DNA of 64,000 nt from Streptomyces sp. Y2F8-2 (GTDB lineage: Bacteria; Actinomycetota; Actinomycetes; Streptomycetales; Streptomycetaceae), in contig NZ_BNGS01000002.1 of NCBI RefSeq assembly GCF_014905555.1, positions 124,001-188,000 on the forward strand, read 5' to 3'. The translations under genes and the position numbers were made by a program. Each line of letters starts with the position of its first letter. Positions within the stretch are counted from its first letter, which is position 1. The notes beneath the pieces were generated by a model that worked only from the letters and a program-made list of their open reading frames with translations, was not told where the DNA came from and made no database searches. Shown piece after piece: positions 7,136-16,599 of the stretch.

Positions 7136-8677
7136 TCACGGCATGAGCTGGTACTCGGGGAAGTTGCCCGGCAGCCGCTCCCCCGCAGGGCCCTGGGTCA
7201 CCGCGCGGACCAGGAGGTCGCCGCCCACGAACGCGCCGCGCCAGGACGCGCCGAAGCCGCCGAACAGCTCGTCGCGGTCACCGCGGGAGCGGGGCTTGCC
7301 GTGGCCGGTCTTGAAGGCGCGGATCTGCGGGGCCAGCCGGTCGAAGGTCGCCCGGTCGTCGGTGGAGAGCGTGGCGACCAGGGCGCCGTTGGACGCGTTC
7401 ATCGCGGCCAGCAGCTCCGCCTCCGTGTCGACCAGGACGATCGTGTCGACCGGGCCGAACGGCTCCGCGTGGTGCAGCGGTGAGGAACGGGGCGGGTTGA
7501 GCAGCGTCACCGGCTGGACGTAGGCCGAGGTGTCCTGGCCGGGCAGGAAGCGCGCGTCGGCCGCCTCGCCGCGGTGCAGCGGGATCGCGCCGCGGTCGAT
7601 CGCCTCGGCGACCTGGTCGGTCAGCTCCTTGGCCTTGGCGGCGTTGATCAAAGGGCCGAAGTCCAGCTCGGGGTAGGGGTCGCCGGGGTGCTCGACCGCG
7701 AGCGGGTGGCCGACCCGGAGTGTGCGGACGGCCGGCAAGTAGGCCGCGAGGAAGGAGTCGAACAGGTCACGCTGGACGACGAAGCGGGGGTACGCCGTGC
7801 AGCGCTGCTTGCCGTAGTCGAAGAGTTTGGGGATGACGGCCGTGAGCGCGTCCCAGTCCGAGTAGTTCCAGATGCCCCAGGTGTTGAGTCCCTCCTGTTC
7901 CAGGATGTGCCGCTTGCCGAGGTCGGCGACGGCCGTGGCCACCGCGGCGCCCGTGTCCCGGCCGCCGACGAAGGAGACGCAGCCGATCTCGGGCGCCCGC
8001 ACCAGCGCCTCCGACAGCTCGCCCCCGCTGCCGCTGACGAGGGTGACGGGGAGCCCCTCACGCGCGGCGAGCGCGCAGGCCAGGGTGAGGCAGGCGACAC
8101 CGCCGTCGGTCGGGGTCTTGGCGATGACCGCGTTGCCCGCCAGGGCCTGTACCAGCATCGCGTGGACGAGCACGCTCATCGGATAGTTCCAGCTCGCGAT
8201 GTTGGAGACCGGGCCGTCCAGCGGAGCCCGGTCGTCGATCATCTCTTCGATTCCGTCGACGTACCAGCGCACGCCGTCGATGGCCCGGTCCACATCGGCC
8301 TGCGCGAGCCGCCACGGCTTGCCGATCTCCCAGACGAGGAGGAGGGCGAGCAGTTCCCGGTGTTCGGTCAGGGCGTCGAGGGTGGCGGCGATCCGGGCCC
8401 GGCGTTCGGGCAGGGGCGTGTGCCGCCAGGCGCGGTGCTGGTCCAGCGCCGCGCGCACGGCGCGCCGGGCGGTGTCCCGGCCGACGCGTGGCGGGCCCGC
8501 GATGGGACTGCCGTCGACGGGGCTGGTGGCGGGCAGGGCCCGGCCGTCCGGCTGCCAGGTGGAGTTCCAGAGGTTGAGGACACGGTCGTCCCGGAACGCC
8601 TCGGGGGCGACGGCGAGAGCGCGCCGCCAGGCGTCGGACCAGGACGTGCCGGATTTGAGGGTGAAGGTGGGTGCCAT
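7136..8677 (-). CDS. Aldehyde dehydrogenase family protein
   Basis: 513 residues from the ATG at 8677, behind GGAG. It is an NAD(P)-dependent ALDH fold: cofactor region (SNIASWNYPMSVLVHAMLVQ, then NAVIAKTP), GSGGEL segment, catalytic Cys in GKQRCTAYPR, and the general-base Glu region as LEQEGLNTW in place of the usual LELGGK. The unusual EGL loop resembles PaaN-like or other divergent ALDHs, so the substrate cannot be predicted from the motif. It sits 167 bases downstream of sucD in the same direction, so it may belong to the oxalate locus and act on a C2 aldehyde such as glyoxylate. That link is inference only. Confidence 0.85.
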   Translation of the reverse strand: MAPTFTLKSGTSWSDAWRRALAVAPEAFRDDRVLNLWNSTWQPDGRALPATSPVDGSPIAGPPRVGRDTARRAVRAALDQHRAWRHTPLPERRARIAATLDALTEHRELLALLLVWEIGKPWRLAQADVDRAIDGVRWYVDGIEEMIDDRAPLDGPVSNIASWNYPMSVLVHAMLVQALAGNAVIAKTPTDGGVACLTLACALAAREGLPVTLVSGSGGELSEALVRAPEIGCVSFVGGRDTGAAVATAVADLGKRHILEQEGLNTWGIWNYSDWDALTAVIPKLFDYGKQRCTAYPRFVVQRDLFDSFLAAYLPAVRTLRVGHPLAVEHPGDPYPELDFGPLINAAKAKELTDQVAEAIDRGAIPLHRGEAADARFLPGQDTSAYVQPVTLLNPPRSSPLHHAEPFGPVDTIVLVDTEAELLAAMNASNGALVATLSTDDRATFDRLAPQIRAFKTGHGKPRSRGDRDELFGGFGASWRGAFVGGDLLVRAVTQGPAGERLPGNFPEYQLMP

Positions 8678-8844
8678 GAATGAGCTCCGCTCTCGGTGCA
8701 CGGGCGAGAGGAACAGGGCGCGTCCCGCGCACGGCTCGCACTGCCGTGCGCGGGACGTGGTACGTCGTGCGTCCTTCGTCGTTCGGGGGAGCCGGTGACG
8801 CCGCGTGTCGCGCGACGGTCACCTTCCGTCCACTATGGGTGAGG

Positions 8845-9762
8845 TCACGCCTGGTCTGCCAGTGCGCCGAGTGCCAGTCGTGCCGTTTCGGCCGGTGTGC
8901 CGCCCACTTTCACGCCGACCGCCTCCAGCGCCTCCCGCTTCGCGCGGGCGGTGCCGGACGAGCCGGAGACGATGGCGCCGGCGTGTCCCATGGTCCTGCC
9001 CTCGGGCGCGGTGAAGCCGGCGACGTAGCCGACCACGGGCTTGGTGACGTGGTCGCGGATGTAGGCGGCGGCCCGCTCCTCCGCGTCGCCGCCGATCTCA
9101 CCGATCATCACGATCAGCTCGGTGTCGGGGTCGGCCTCGAAGGCGGCCAGGCAGTCGATGTGGCTGGTGCCGACGACGGGGTCGCCGCCGATGCCGACGC
9201 ATGTGGAGAAGCCGATGTCCCTCAGCTCGTACATGAGCTGGTAGGTGAGCGTGCCGGACTTGGAGACCAGGCCGATCCGGCCGGGCTTGGTGATGTCGGC
9301 GGGGATGATGCCCGCGTTGGACTGTCCCGGGGTGATCAGACCGGGGCAGTTGGGGCCGACGATCCGGGTGCCCCTGGACTTCGCGTACGAGGTGAAGGCG
9401 ACGGAGTCGTGGACGGGGATGCCCTCGGTGATGACCACCGCGAGGCCGATGCCGGCGTCCGCGGCCTCCAGGACGGCCGCCTTGGCGAACGCGGGCGGGA
9501 CGAAGACCACGGTGACGTCGGCCCCGGTGGCGTCCATGCCCGCGCGGACGGAGCCGAAGACGGGGACGGCACTGGGGGCACCTCCCAGGCCGTCAAGGCT
9601 CTGGGGGATGTCGAAGTCGACACTGTGGCCCGCCTTGCGCGGGTTGACGCCGCCGACGACGTTCGTGCCGGCCGCGAGCATGCGGCGGGTGTGCTTCATG
9701 CCCTCGCCGCCGGTCATGCCCTGGACGAGGACCTTGCTGTCCTTGGTCAGGAAGATCGCCAT
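8845..9762 (-). CDS. sucD: Succinate-CoA ligase alpha subunit (second copy type)
   Basis: 305 residues, ATG behind GGAG. The CoA-binding Rossmann domain begins [16 protein letters not shown]. The phosphohistidine segment is present as [13 protein letters not shown], and [14 protein letters not shown] is the family signature. It forms a heterodimer with the sucC product encoded 11 bases upstream. As it lies divergent to the oxc-frc genes rather than with core TCA genes, it may supply succinyl-CoA as CoA donor for oxalate activation. An in-frame palindromic repeat adds about a dozen residues ([13 protein letters not shown]) in a surface region before PVFGSV. Confidence 0.92.
   Translation of the reverse strand: MAIFLTKDSKVLVQGMTGGEGMKHTRRMLAAGTNVVGGVNPRKAGHSVDFDIPQSLDGLGGAPSAVPVFGSVRAGMDATGADVTVVFVPPAFAKAAVLEAADAGIGLAVVITEGIPVHDSVAFTSYAKSRGTRIVGPNCPGLITPGQSNAGIIPADITKPGRIGLVSKSGTLTYQLMYELRDIGFSTCVGIGGDPVVGTSHIDCLAAFEADPDTELIVMIGEIGGDAEERAAAYIRDHVTKPVVGYVAGFTAPEGRTMGHAGAIVSGSSGTARAKREALEAVGVKVGGTPAETARLALGALADQA
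9568..9610. repeat. Short palindromic repeat, copy inside sucD
   Basis: On the minus strand: CCCCCAGAGCCTTGACGG followed by CCTGGGAGGTGCCCCCA. The same pattern (CCCCCAGAGC-TTGACG-CCTGGGGGG-ACCCCCA) occurs at 53319-53353, and a related GGGGGTCCCCCC form at 42451-42492. It is in frame within the coding sequence. Confidence 0.6.
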
Positions 9763-9773
9763 GTCCGGTCTCC

Positions 9774-10904
9774 TCAGGCTGTCCGGGCGAGTTGGGCGGC
9801 ACGGCGGGCGGCGCCGTCCATGGTGGTGGCCTGCTGCACCAGGGGATGCGCGCGCTCGTCGAGGATCGCGCGGCCCCGAGCCGCGTTGTTGCCGTCGAGG
9901 CGCACGACCAGCGGCCTGGTCAGCTCCACCGTGTCCAGGGCCCGCACGATGCCCTCGGCGACCGTGTCGCATGCGGTGATCCCGCCGAAGACGTTGACGA
10001 GGACCGACTTGACGGCCGGGTCGGACAGGATGACGGACAGCCCGTCGGCCATGATCCGGGCGGAGGCTCCGCCGCCGATGTCGAGGAAGTCGGCGGGGCG
10101 CGCGCCGCAGCCGGCGACCACGTCGAGCGTCGACATGACGAGGCCCGCGCCGTTGCCGATGACGCCGACCTCGCCGCCCAGCTTGACGTAGTTCAGGCCC
10201 CGCGCCGCGGCGGCCGCCTCCAGGGGGTCGTGGTGCTCGGCCTTCTCGGAGCCCCAACGCTCCTGGCGGAAGCGGGCGTTGTCGTCGAGGGTGACCTTGC
10301 CGTCGAGAGCGACGATCCGGCCCTGCCGGGTACGCACGAGGGGGTTGACCTCGACGAGGAGGGCATCCTCACGGACGAGCACCTGCCAGAGCCGTACGAG
10401 GACGTCGACGCTCTGCTGCGGCAGCCCGGCCGCACGGGCGATCTCGGCCGCCTTCGCGGAGGTGACACCCTCGGCCGGGTCGACGGGCACGCGCACCACC
10501 GCCTCGGGCCTGGTCGCGGCGACCTCCTCGATCTCCGTGCCGCCTTCCGCGGAGGCGATGGCGAGGAAACGGCCGGCCGCGCGGTCGAGGACGTAGGAGA
10601 CGTAGAACTCCGCCTCGACGTCGACGGGTTCGGCGAGCATCACGGCGCCCACCGTGTGTCCCTTGATGTCCGTGCCGAGGATCCGGCGTGCCGTCAGTTC
10701 CGCCTCCGCGGGGTCCGCAGCGAGCCTCACCCCGCCCGCCTTGCCGCGCCCGCCCGTCTTCACCTGCGCCTTGACGACGGCCCGTCCGCCCAGCCTGCGG
10801 GCGATCTCACGCGCCTCCTCGGGCGAGTCCGTGACCTCGGCCCTCGGCACCACGATGCCGTGGTCCTCGAAGAGTTGCCTTGCCTGGTGTTCGTACAGGT
10901 CCAT
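9774..10904 (-). CDS. sucC: Succinate-CoA ligase beta subunit (ADP-forming type)
   Basis: 376 residues, starting [20 protein letters not shown]-grasp domain ([17 protein letters not shown]), metal/ATP region LLVEVNPLV, and C-terminal domain with [19 protein letters not shown] and [14 protein letters not shown]. It is the partner of sucD, 11 bases downstream. Transcription is divergent from oxc, with a 178-base shared promoter region carrying an inverted repeat. Streptomyces usually have a separate housekeeping sucCD, so this pair is probably a pathway-specific paralogue. Confidence 0.92.
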   Translation of the reverse strand: MDLYEHQARQLFEDHGIVVPRAEVTDSPEEAREIARRLGGRAVVKAQVKTGGRGKAGGVRLAADPAEAELTARRILGTDIKGHTVGAVMLAEPVDVEAEFYVSYVLDRAAGRFLAIASAEGGTEIEEVAATRPEAVVRVPVDPAEGVTSAKAAEIARAAGLPQQSVDVLVRLWQVLVREDALLVEVNPLVRTRQGRIVALDGKVTLDDNARFRQERWGSEKAEHHDPLEAAAAARGLNYVKLGGEVGVIGNGAGLVMSTLDVVAGCGARPADFLDIGGGASARIMADGLSVILSDPAVKSVLVNVFGGITACDTVAEGIVRALDTVELTRPLVVRLDGNNAARGRAILDERAHPLVQQATTMDGAARRAAQLARTA

Positions 10905-11006
10905 CCCGGCTCCTGTCTGCCAAGTCGTCTGGAGGCGTCCCCCAGACCCCCGAAAAGTGCCGCACGCCCCCTGGACACCACCCATCGGATGCGGGATAAC
11001 AAGCTT

Positions 11007-11031
11007 CATACAGTATTCGTCGACTGTATGC
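11007..11031. promoter_or_regulatory. Candidate operator between sucC and oxc
   Basis: A perfect inverted repeat CATACAG-N10-CTGTATG (11007-11013 and 11024-11030). It includes ATTCGTCGACTGTATGC (11015-11031), which aligns with motifs upstream of gntR (41156-41172) and panE/fdh (43961-43977) under the consensus WWTYGTCKACWGTMTRS. It lies 52 bases before the oxc start. Probable target of the GntR/FCD regulator encoded at 40420-41097. Confidence 0.55.
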
Positions 11032-11082
11032 AATGTACCGCGTGAGCCGCTCCAAACCCCTACGAAGGGACAGGACTTCGCC

Positions 11083-12780
11083 ATGCCCGACGACACCCAG
11101 GACGTCATCTCCGGTGGTCATCTCGTAGCCAAGGCGCTGAAGGCCGAGGGCGTCGACCGCATCTACACCCTGTGCGGCGGCCACATCATCGACATCTACG
11201 ACGGCTGCGTCGACGAGGGCATAGAAGTCGTCGACGTACGCCACGAGCAGGTCGCCGCCCACGCGGCCGACGGCTACGCACGCATCACCGGAAAGCCCGG
11301 CTGCGCCGTCGTCACGGCGGGTCCCGGTACGACCGACGCCGTCACCGGTGTCGCCAACGCCTTCCGCGCCGAGTCACCGATGCTGCTGATCGGCGGTCAG
11401 GGAGCGCTGACGCAGCACAAGATGGGGTCCCTGCAGGACCTGCCGCACGTCGACATGATGGCGCCCATCACCAAGTTCGCGGCGACCGTCCCGGACACGG
11501 CGCGCGCTGCGGACATGGTGTCGATGGCGTTCCGCGAGTGCTACCACGGTGCGCCCGGCCCTTCCTTCCTGGAGATCCCGCGCGACGTCCTCGACGCCGA
11601 GGTCCCGCTCGGCAAGGCCCGCGTCCCGGAGGCAGGCCGCTACCGCGCCTCGACCCGCTCGGCCGGCGATCCGGAGGCGATCGAAAAACTCGCCGACCTG
11701 CTCGTGCACGCCGAGAAGCCGGCGATCCTGCTGGGCAGCCAGGTGTGGACGACCCGCGGCACCGAGGCCGCCGTCGAGCTGGTGCGCACCCTGAACATCC
11801 CCGCGTACATGAACGGCGCCGGCCGCGGCACCCTCCCGCCCGGCGACCCGCACCACTTCCAGCTCTCGCGGCGCTACGCCTTCTCGAACGCCGACGTCAT
11901 CGTGATCGTCGGCACGCCGTTCGACTTCCGCATGGGCTACGGCAAGCGGCTCTCCCCCGACGCGACCGTCGTCCAGATCGACCTCGACTACCGGACCGTC
12001 GGCAAGAACCGCGACATCGACCTCGGCATCGTCGGCGACGCGGGACTGGTCCTGAAGTCGGTCACCGAGGCGGCGTCGGGGCACGCTTCTAATGGATACA
12101 GGAACGGCGGCGCCGCCCAGCGCAAGGCGTGGGTCGACGAGCTGCGTGCCGCCGAGCAGGCCGCGATCGAGAAGCGGCTGCCGCACCTGAAGTCGGACGC
12201 CTCGCCGATCCATCCGTACCGTCTGGTCAGCGAGATCAACGACTTCCTCACCGAGGACTCCGTCTACATCGGCGACGGCGGCGACATCGTCACCTTCTCC
12301 GGTCAGGTCGTCCAGCCCAAGTCGCCCGGGCACTGGATGGACCCGGGCCCGCTCGGCACGCTCGGCGTCGGCATCCCCTTCGTGCTCGCGGCCAAGCAGG
12401 CCCGGCCCGACAAGGAGGTCGTCGCCCTCTTCGGGGACGGCGCCTTCTCGCTGACCGGCTGGGACTTCGAGACCCTGGTCCGCTACGACCTTCCCTTCGT
12501 CGGCATCGTCGGCAACAACTCCTCGATGAACCAGATCCGTTACGGCCAGGCCGCCAAGTACGGCATGGAACGCGAACGGGTCGGCAACACGCTCGGCGAC
12601 GTGCACTACGACAAGTTCGCCCAGATGCTGGGCGGTTACGGCGAGGAGGTCCGCGACCCCGCCGACATCGGCGCCGCGCTGCGGCGCGCCCGCGAGTCCG
12701 GGAAGCCCTCGCTGATCAACGTCTGGGTCGACCCGGACGCGTACGCCCCCGGAACCATGAACCAGACCATGTACAAGTGA
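11083..12780 (+). CDS. oxc: Oxalyl-CoA decarboxylase (thiamine diphosphate enzyme)
   Basis: 565 residues. Acetolactate-synthase-like ThDP fold: N-terminal pyrimidine-binding domain with the catalytic Glu in DVRHEQVAAHAADG, central Rossmann domain, and C-terminal ThDP-pyrophosphate domain with GDGAF...NN motif (LFGDGAFSLTGWDFE to VGNNSS). The ending SLINVWVDPDA is like OxC of Oxalobacter. The enzyme would convert oxalyl-CoA to formyl-CoA and CO2 in the cytoplasm. The assignment over acetolactate synthase or 2-hydroxyacyl-CoA lyase rests on the very clear frc homologue 12 bases downstream and on the formate dehydrogenase locus in the same window. Homologues are often labelled acetolactate synthase. 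Confidence 0.78.
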   Translation: MPDDTQDVISGGHLVAKALKAEGVDRIYTLCGGHIIDIYDGCVDEGIEVVDVRHEQVAAHAADGYARITGKPGCAVVTAGPGTTDAVTGVANAFRAESPMLLIGGQGALTQHKMGSLQDLPHVDMMAPITKFAATVPDTARAADMVSMAFRECYHGAPGPSFLEIPRDVLDAEVPLGKARVPEAGRYRASTRSAGDPEAIEKLADLLVHAEKPAILLGSQVWTTRGTEAAVELVRTLNIPAYMNGAGRGTLPPGDPHHFQLSRRYAFSNADVIVIVGTPFDFRMGYGKRLSPDATVVQIDLDYRTVGKNRDIDLGIVGDAGLVLKSVTEAASGHASNGYRNGGAAQRKAWVDELRAAEQAAIEKRLPHLKSDASPIHPYRLVSEINDFLTEDSVYIGDGGDIVTFSGQVVQPKSPGHWMDPGPLGTLGVGIPFVLAAKQARPDKEVVALFGDGAFSLTGWDFETLVRYDLPFVGIVGNNSSMNQIRYGQAAKYGMERERVGNTLGDVHYDKFAQMLGGYGEEVRDPADIGAALRRARESGKPSLINVWVDPDAYAPGTMNQTMYK

Positions 12781-12792
12781 GGAGCGCTTGGC

Positions 12793-14034
12793 ATGACACA
12801 CACCCCGACCAAGGCTCTCGACGGCATCCGCGTCCTGGACATGACGCACGTCCAGTCCGGGCCCTCCGCGACCCAGTTGCTCGCCTGGCTCGGAGCCGAC
12901 GTGATCAAGCTGGAGGCGCCGACCGGTGACATCACGCGGGGGCAGCTGCGCGACATCCCGGACGTCGACTCCCTCTACTTCACGATGCTCAACTGCAACA
13001 AGCGAAGCATCACCCTCAACACCAAGACCGAACGCGGCAAGGAGATCCTCACCGAGCTGATCCGGCGCTCGGACGTCATGGTCGAGAACTTCGGACCGGG
13101 CGCGGTCGACCGGATGGGCTTCACCTGGGACCGCATCCAGGAGATCAATCCACGGATCGTCTATGCCTCCATCAAGGGGTTCGGCGACGGCCCCTACACC
13201 AACTTCAAGGCGTACGAGGTCGTCGCGCAGGCCATGGGCGGGTCGATGTCGACCACCGGCTTCGAGGACGGGCCGCCGCTCGCGACGGGGGCACAGATCG
13301 GGGACTCGGGGACGGGTGTGCACGCAGTGGCGGGGATTCTCGCGGCGCTGTTCCAGCGGGAGAAGACCGGGCGTGGGCAGCGGGTGAACGTGGCCATGCA
13401 GCACGCTGTGCTCAACCTCTGCCGGGTGAAGTTGCGCGACCAGCAGCGCCTGGCCCACGGCCCGCTCGCTGAATACCCCAACGAGGACTTCGGCACGGAA
13501 GTTCCCCGCTCGGGAAACGCGTCCGGCGGCGGCCAGCCCGGCTGGGCGGTCAAGTGCGCGCCGGGCGGCCCGAACGACTACGTGTACGTCATCGTGCAGC
13601 CCGTCGGCTGGAAGCCGATCAGCGAACTCATCGGTCGGCCGGAACTCGCGGACGACCCCGAGTGGGCGACGCCCCAGGCCCGGCTGCCGAAGCTGAACAA
13701 GATGTTCCAGCTGATCGAGGAGTGGTCCTCGACGCTGCCCAAATGGGAGGTCCTGGAGCGGCTGAACGCGCACAACATCCCGTGCGGGCCGATCCTGTCG
13801 ACCAAGGAGATCATCGAGGACGAGTCGCTGGCCGCCAACGAGATGGTGGTGCGCGTCCCGCACCCGGAGCGCGGCGAGTTCGTGACCGTGGGCAGCCCGT
13901 TGAAGCTGTCCGACTCCCCCGTCGAGGTGAGCAGTTCACCACTGCTGGGCGAGCACAACGAAGAGGTCTACATCGGCGAACTGGGCCTCGGGGACGAGGA
14001 GCTGCGCCTGCTCAAGTCGAACGGAGTGATCTGA
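12793..14034 (+). CDS. frc: Formyl-CoA:oxalate CoA-transferase (class III)
   Basis: 413 residues. Collinear with Oxalobacter Frc throughout: [15 protein letters not shown] (Gln21 matching Gln17), [24 protein letters not shown], the catalytic Asp171 in GDSGTG (Asp169 in Frc), VKLRDQQRL, the flexible glycine loop GGGQPGW, IPCGP and SPLLGEH. It transfers CoA from formyl-CoA (or succinyl-CoA) to oxalate, giving oxalyl-CoA for Oxc. It forms interlocked dimers in the family. It lies between oxc and the acyl-CoA ligase, with an almost no-gap arrangement that implies one operon. Confidence 0.93.
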   Translation: MTHTPTKALDGIRVLDMTHVQSGPSATQLLAWLGADVIKLEAPTGDITRGQLRDIPDVDSLYFTMLNCNKRSITLNTKTERGKEILTELIRRSDVMVENFGPGAVDRMGFTWDRIQEINPRIVYASIKGFGDGPYTNFKAYEVVAQAMGGSMSTTGFEDGPPLATGAQIGDSGTGVHAVAGILAALFQREKTGRGQRVNVAMQHAVLNLCRVKLRDQQRLAHGPLAEYPNEDFGTEVPRSGNASGGGQPGWAVKCAPGGPNDYVYVIVQPVGWKPISELIGRPELADDPEWATPQARLPKLNKMFQLIEEWSSTLPKWEVLERLNAHNIPCGPILSTKEIIEDESLAANEMVVRVPHPERGEFVTVGSPLKLSDSPVEVSSSPLLGEHNEEVYIGELGLGDEELRLLKSNGVI

Positions 14035-14035
14035 C

Positions 14036-16183
14036 GTGATGGCCGAAGACCGGGCACTGAGGGTGCGGTCGCTCCTGGACGCCGTGCGGGCGGAGGGACG
14101 GACCGCGCTCACCGCACCCGAGGGCAAGGTGATCGCCGACGCGTACGGGATCGCCGTACCGGGCGAGGAACTGGCGAGGGACGTCGACGAGGCGGTGGCG
14201 TACGCGGCGCGCTTCGGCGGGCCCGTCGTGTTGAAGATCGTCTCGCCGGACATCCTGCACAAGACCGACGCCGGCGGTGTGGTCGTCGGCGTGGAGGGCG
14301 CGGCGGACGTACGCGCCGCCTTCCACCGGATCGTCGAGAACGCCCGCGCGTACGCCCCGGACGCCCGCATCGAGGGCGTACAGGTGCAGGAACTGCTCCC
14401 CGAGGGGCAGGAGGTGATCGTCGGGGCGGTCACCGATCCGACGTTCGGGAAGGTCGTGGCCTTCGGGCTCGGCGGGGTGCTCGTCGAGGTCCTCAAGGAC
14501 GTCACGTTCCGGCTGGCGCCCGTGGACGGCGACGAGGCGCTGTCCATGCTCGACTCGATCCGCTCGGCGGAGATCCTGCGCGGGGTGCGCGGCCGGCCGG
14601 GCGTGGACCGGTGGGCGGTCGCCGAGCAGATCCGCCGGGTCTCCCGGCTCGTCGCGGACTTCCCGGAGATCGCCGAGGTGGACCTCAACCCGGTGATCGC
14701 CACCCCGGACGGCGCGGTGGCGGCGGACATCCGCGTGATCCTTTCGGACGCGCCCGTGAAGGAGCGCCGGCGCTACACCCGCGAGGAAATCCTCGCCTCC
14801 ATGCGCCGGTTGATGCAGCCGTCCGCCGTCGCCGTGATCGGCGCCTCGAACGAGCACGGCAAGATCGGCAATTCGGTGATGCGCAACCTCGTCGACGGCG
14901 GCTTCTCCGGAGAGATCCACCCGGTGAACCCCAAGGCCGATGACATCCTGGGCCGCAAGGCGTACAAAAGTGTCGCCGACGTTCCCGGTGAGGTGGATGT
15001 GGCGGTCTTCGCGATCCCCGCCAAGTTGGTGGCCTCGGCCCTGGAGGAGGTGGGACGCAAGAGGATCCCCAACGCCGTACTGATCCCCTCCGGGTTCGCG
15101 GAGACCGGTGAGCACGTGCTCCAGGCCGAGATCGTGGCGATCGCCGAGCGGTACGGCATCCGGCTGCTCGGACCGAACATCTACGGCTACTACTCGACGT
15201 GGCAGGACCTGTGCGCCACGTTCTGCACGCCGTACGACGTCAAGGGCGGCGTCGCGCTGACCTCGCAGTCCGGTGGCATCGGGATGGCCATCCTGGGCTT
15301 CGCCCGCACCACCAGGACCGGTGTGTCCGCGATCGTGGGCCTCGGAAACAAGTCGGACCTCGACGAGGACGACCTGCTGACCTGGTTCGGCGAGGACCCG
15401 CACACCGAGTGCATCGCGATGCACCTGGAGGACCTCAAGGACGGGCGCGCCTTCGTGGAGGCGGCGCGGGCGACCGTCCCGAAGAAGCCGGTCGTGGTCC
15501 TGAAGGCGGGGCGCACGGCGGCCGGTGCCAGGGCCGCCGGCTCGCACACCGGGGCGCTGGCGGGCGACGACGCCGTGTACGACGACATCCTGCGGCAGGC
15601 CGGTGTCATCCGGGCGCCCGGGCTGAACGACATGCTGGAGTACGCGCGCGCGTTGCCGGTGCTGCCCACCCCCAAGGGCGACAACGTCGTGATCATCACG
15701 GGCGCCGGCGGCAGCGGCGTCCTGCTGTCCGACGCGGTCACCGACAACGGTCTGTCCCTGATGGAGATCCCGCCGGACCTGGACGAGGCCTTCAGGAAGT
15801 TCATCCCGCCCTTCGGTGCGGCGGGCAACCCGGTCGACATCACCGGCGGTGAGCCGCCGTCGACCTATGAGGCGACGATCCGGCTGGGGCTTGAAGACCC
15901 GCGGATCCACGCGCTGGTGCTGGGCTACTGGCACACCATCGTCACTCCCCCGATGGTCTTCGCGGAGCTCACCGCGCGCGTGGTGGCCGAATTCAGGGAG
16001 CGCGGCATCGACAAGCCGGTGGTGGCGTCGCTCGCCGGTGACGTCGAGGTCGAGGACGCCTGCCAGTACCTGTTCGAGCGCGGGGTCGTGGCGTACCCGT
16101 ACACGACCGAGAAGCCGGTGGCCGTGCTCGGCGCGAAGTACCGGTGGGCGCGGGCGGCCGGACTGTTGGGGGGCGGTTCATGA
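14036..16183 (+). CDS. ADP-forming acyl-CoA ligase (acetate/oxalate-CoA ligase-like, beta-alpha fusion)
   Basis: 715 residues, GTG 14036 or ATG 14039, one base after the frc stop. Residues 15-235 are an ATP-grasp (beta-type) domain (VLKIVSPDILHKTDAGGV, GAVTDPTFGKVVAFGLGG). Residues 255-700 are the alpha-type part: CoA-binding Rossmann (AVAVIGASNEHGKIGNSV), SQSGGIG, and the phosphohistidine loop GSHTGALAG. The order is therefore ATP-grasp first, the permuted arrangement of acetate-CoA ligase (ADP-forming) family proteins. In this operon it probably activates oxalate (or formate/acetate) to its CoA ester with ATP, priming the Frc/Oxc cycle. Substrate is inferred from context. Confidence 0.85.
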   Translation: MMAEDRALRVRSLLDAVRAEGRTALTAPEGKVIADAYGIAVPGEELARDVDEAVAYAARFGGPVVLKIVSPDILHKTDAGGVVVGVEGAADVRAAFHRIVENARAYAPDARIEGVQVQELLPEGQEVIVGAVTDPTFGKVVAFGLGGVLVEVLKDVTFRLAPVDGDEALSMLDSIRSAEILRGVRGRPGVDRWAVAEQIRRVSRLVADFPEIAEVDLNPVIATPDGAVAADIRVILSDAPVKERRRYTREEILASMRRLMQPSAVAVIGASNEHGKIGNSVMRNLVDGGFSGEIHPVNPKADDILGRKAYKSVADVPGEVDVAVFAIPAKLVASALEEVGRKRIPNAVLIPSGFAETGEHVLQAEIVAIAERYGIRLLGPNIYGYYSTWQDLCATFCTPYDVKGGVALTSQSGGIGMAILGFARTTRTGVSAIVGLGNKSDLDEDDLLTWFGEDPHTECIAMHLEDLKDGRAFVEAARATVPKKPVVVLKAGRTAAGARAAGSHTGALAGDDAVYDDILRQAGVIRAPGLNDMLEYARALPVLPTPKGDNVVIITGAGGSGVLLSDAVTDNGLSLMEIPPDLDEAFRKFIPPFGAAGNPVDITGGEPPSTYEATIRLGLEDPRIHALVLGYWHTIVTPPMVFAELTARVVAEFRERGIDKPVVASLAGDVEVEDACQYLFERGVVAYPYTTEKPVAVLGAKYRWARAAGLLGGGS

Positions 16184-16301
16184 GGTGAGTGAACCGCGGG
16201 GCGACCGACGGTGCGCGTCGGCCGCCCCGGGACCCGTGCGCGCACGAAAGGCATTGGACAGGGGGCGCTGGCCAGAACTTTCGACGCAAGAGGTGCACGA
16301 G

Positions 16302-16598
16302 ATGACATCCACCCAACATCCGACGTCCGTCACCTGCAGGGAGGCGACGGACGGCAACAGCCGCGCAGACCGGATCGGCGCGTCGGACGCCGGCCTTCCG
16401 GAGCGGCAGGACTCTCCGGCGGCCCGGCGGTCCTTCGGGATCGCCCTCAAGGCGCTGCTGCGCACACACCGCTGCGGGCGCCGCGGCAGGCGGGTCACCG
16501 CCACCGCGATACCGGCCCGCTTCCTGAAGACACCGGGCAGGCCCAGCGTCCGGCGCATCGTCCCCAACCCGCACCCGCTCGGCGAGGAGATGGCGTGA
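16302..16598 (+). CDS. Small basic hypothetical protein in the oxalate operon
   Basis: 98 residues, ATG behind AAGAGG, stop one base before the transporter ATG (TGACATG). Residues 1-40 are polar and low-complexity. Residues 42-85 are basic with two Cys-poor Arg-rich stretches (RTHRCGRRGRRV and RFLKTPGRPSVRR). No family is recognised, and no membrane segment or signal peptide is visible. Tight spacing to the OFA transporter gene suggests cotranslation. It could be a cytoplasmic or RNA/membrane-surface accessory of that transporter, but nothing in the sequence proves a function. Confidence 0.55.
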   Translation: MTSTQHPTSVTCREATDGNSRADRIGASDAGLPERQDSPAARRSFGIALKALLRTHRCGRRGRRVTATAIPARFLKTPGRPSVRRIVPNPHPLGEEMA

Positions 16599-16599
16599 C

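Noticed and set aside
9774..10904. Housekeeping TCA-cycle sucC
   Set aside because: The divergent arrangement with oxc-frc and absence of other TCA genes favour a pathway-specific paralogue, though this cannot be settled from the window alone.
11374..13863. An 829-codon minus-strand open frame
   Set aside because: Fully antisense to oxc and frc, which are unmistakable on the plus strand; composition is shadow-like.
16187..16301. Upstream extension of the 98-residue gene
   Set aside because: The open frame runs back into the ligase gene in another frame; a good ribosome site exists only before ATG 16302.
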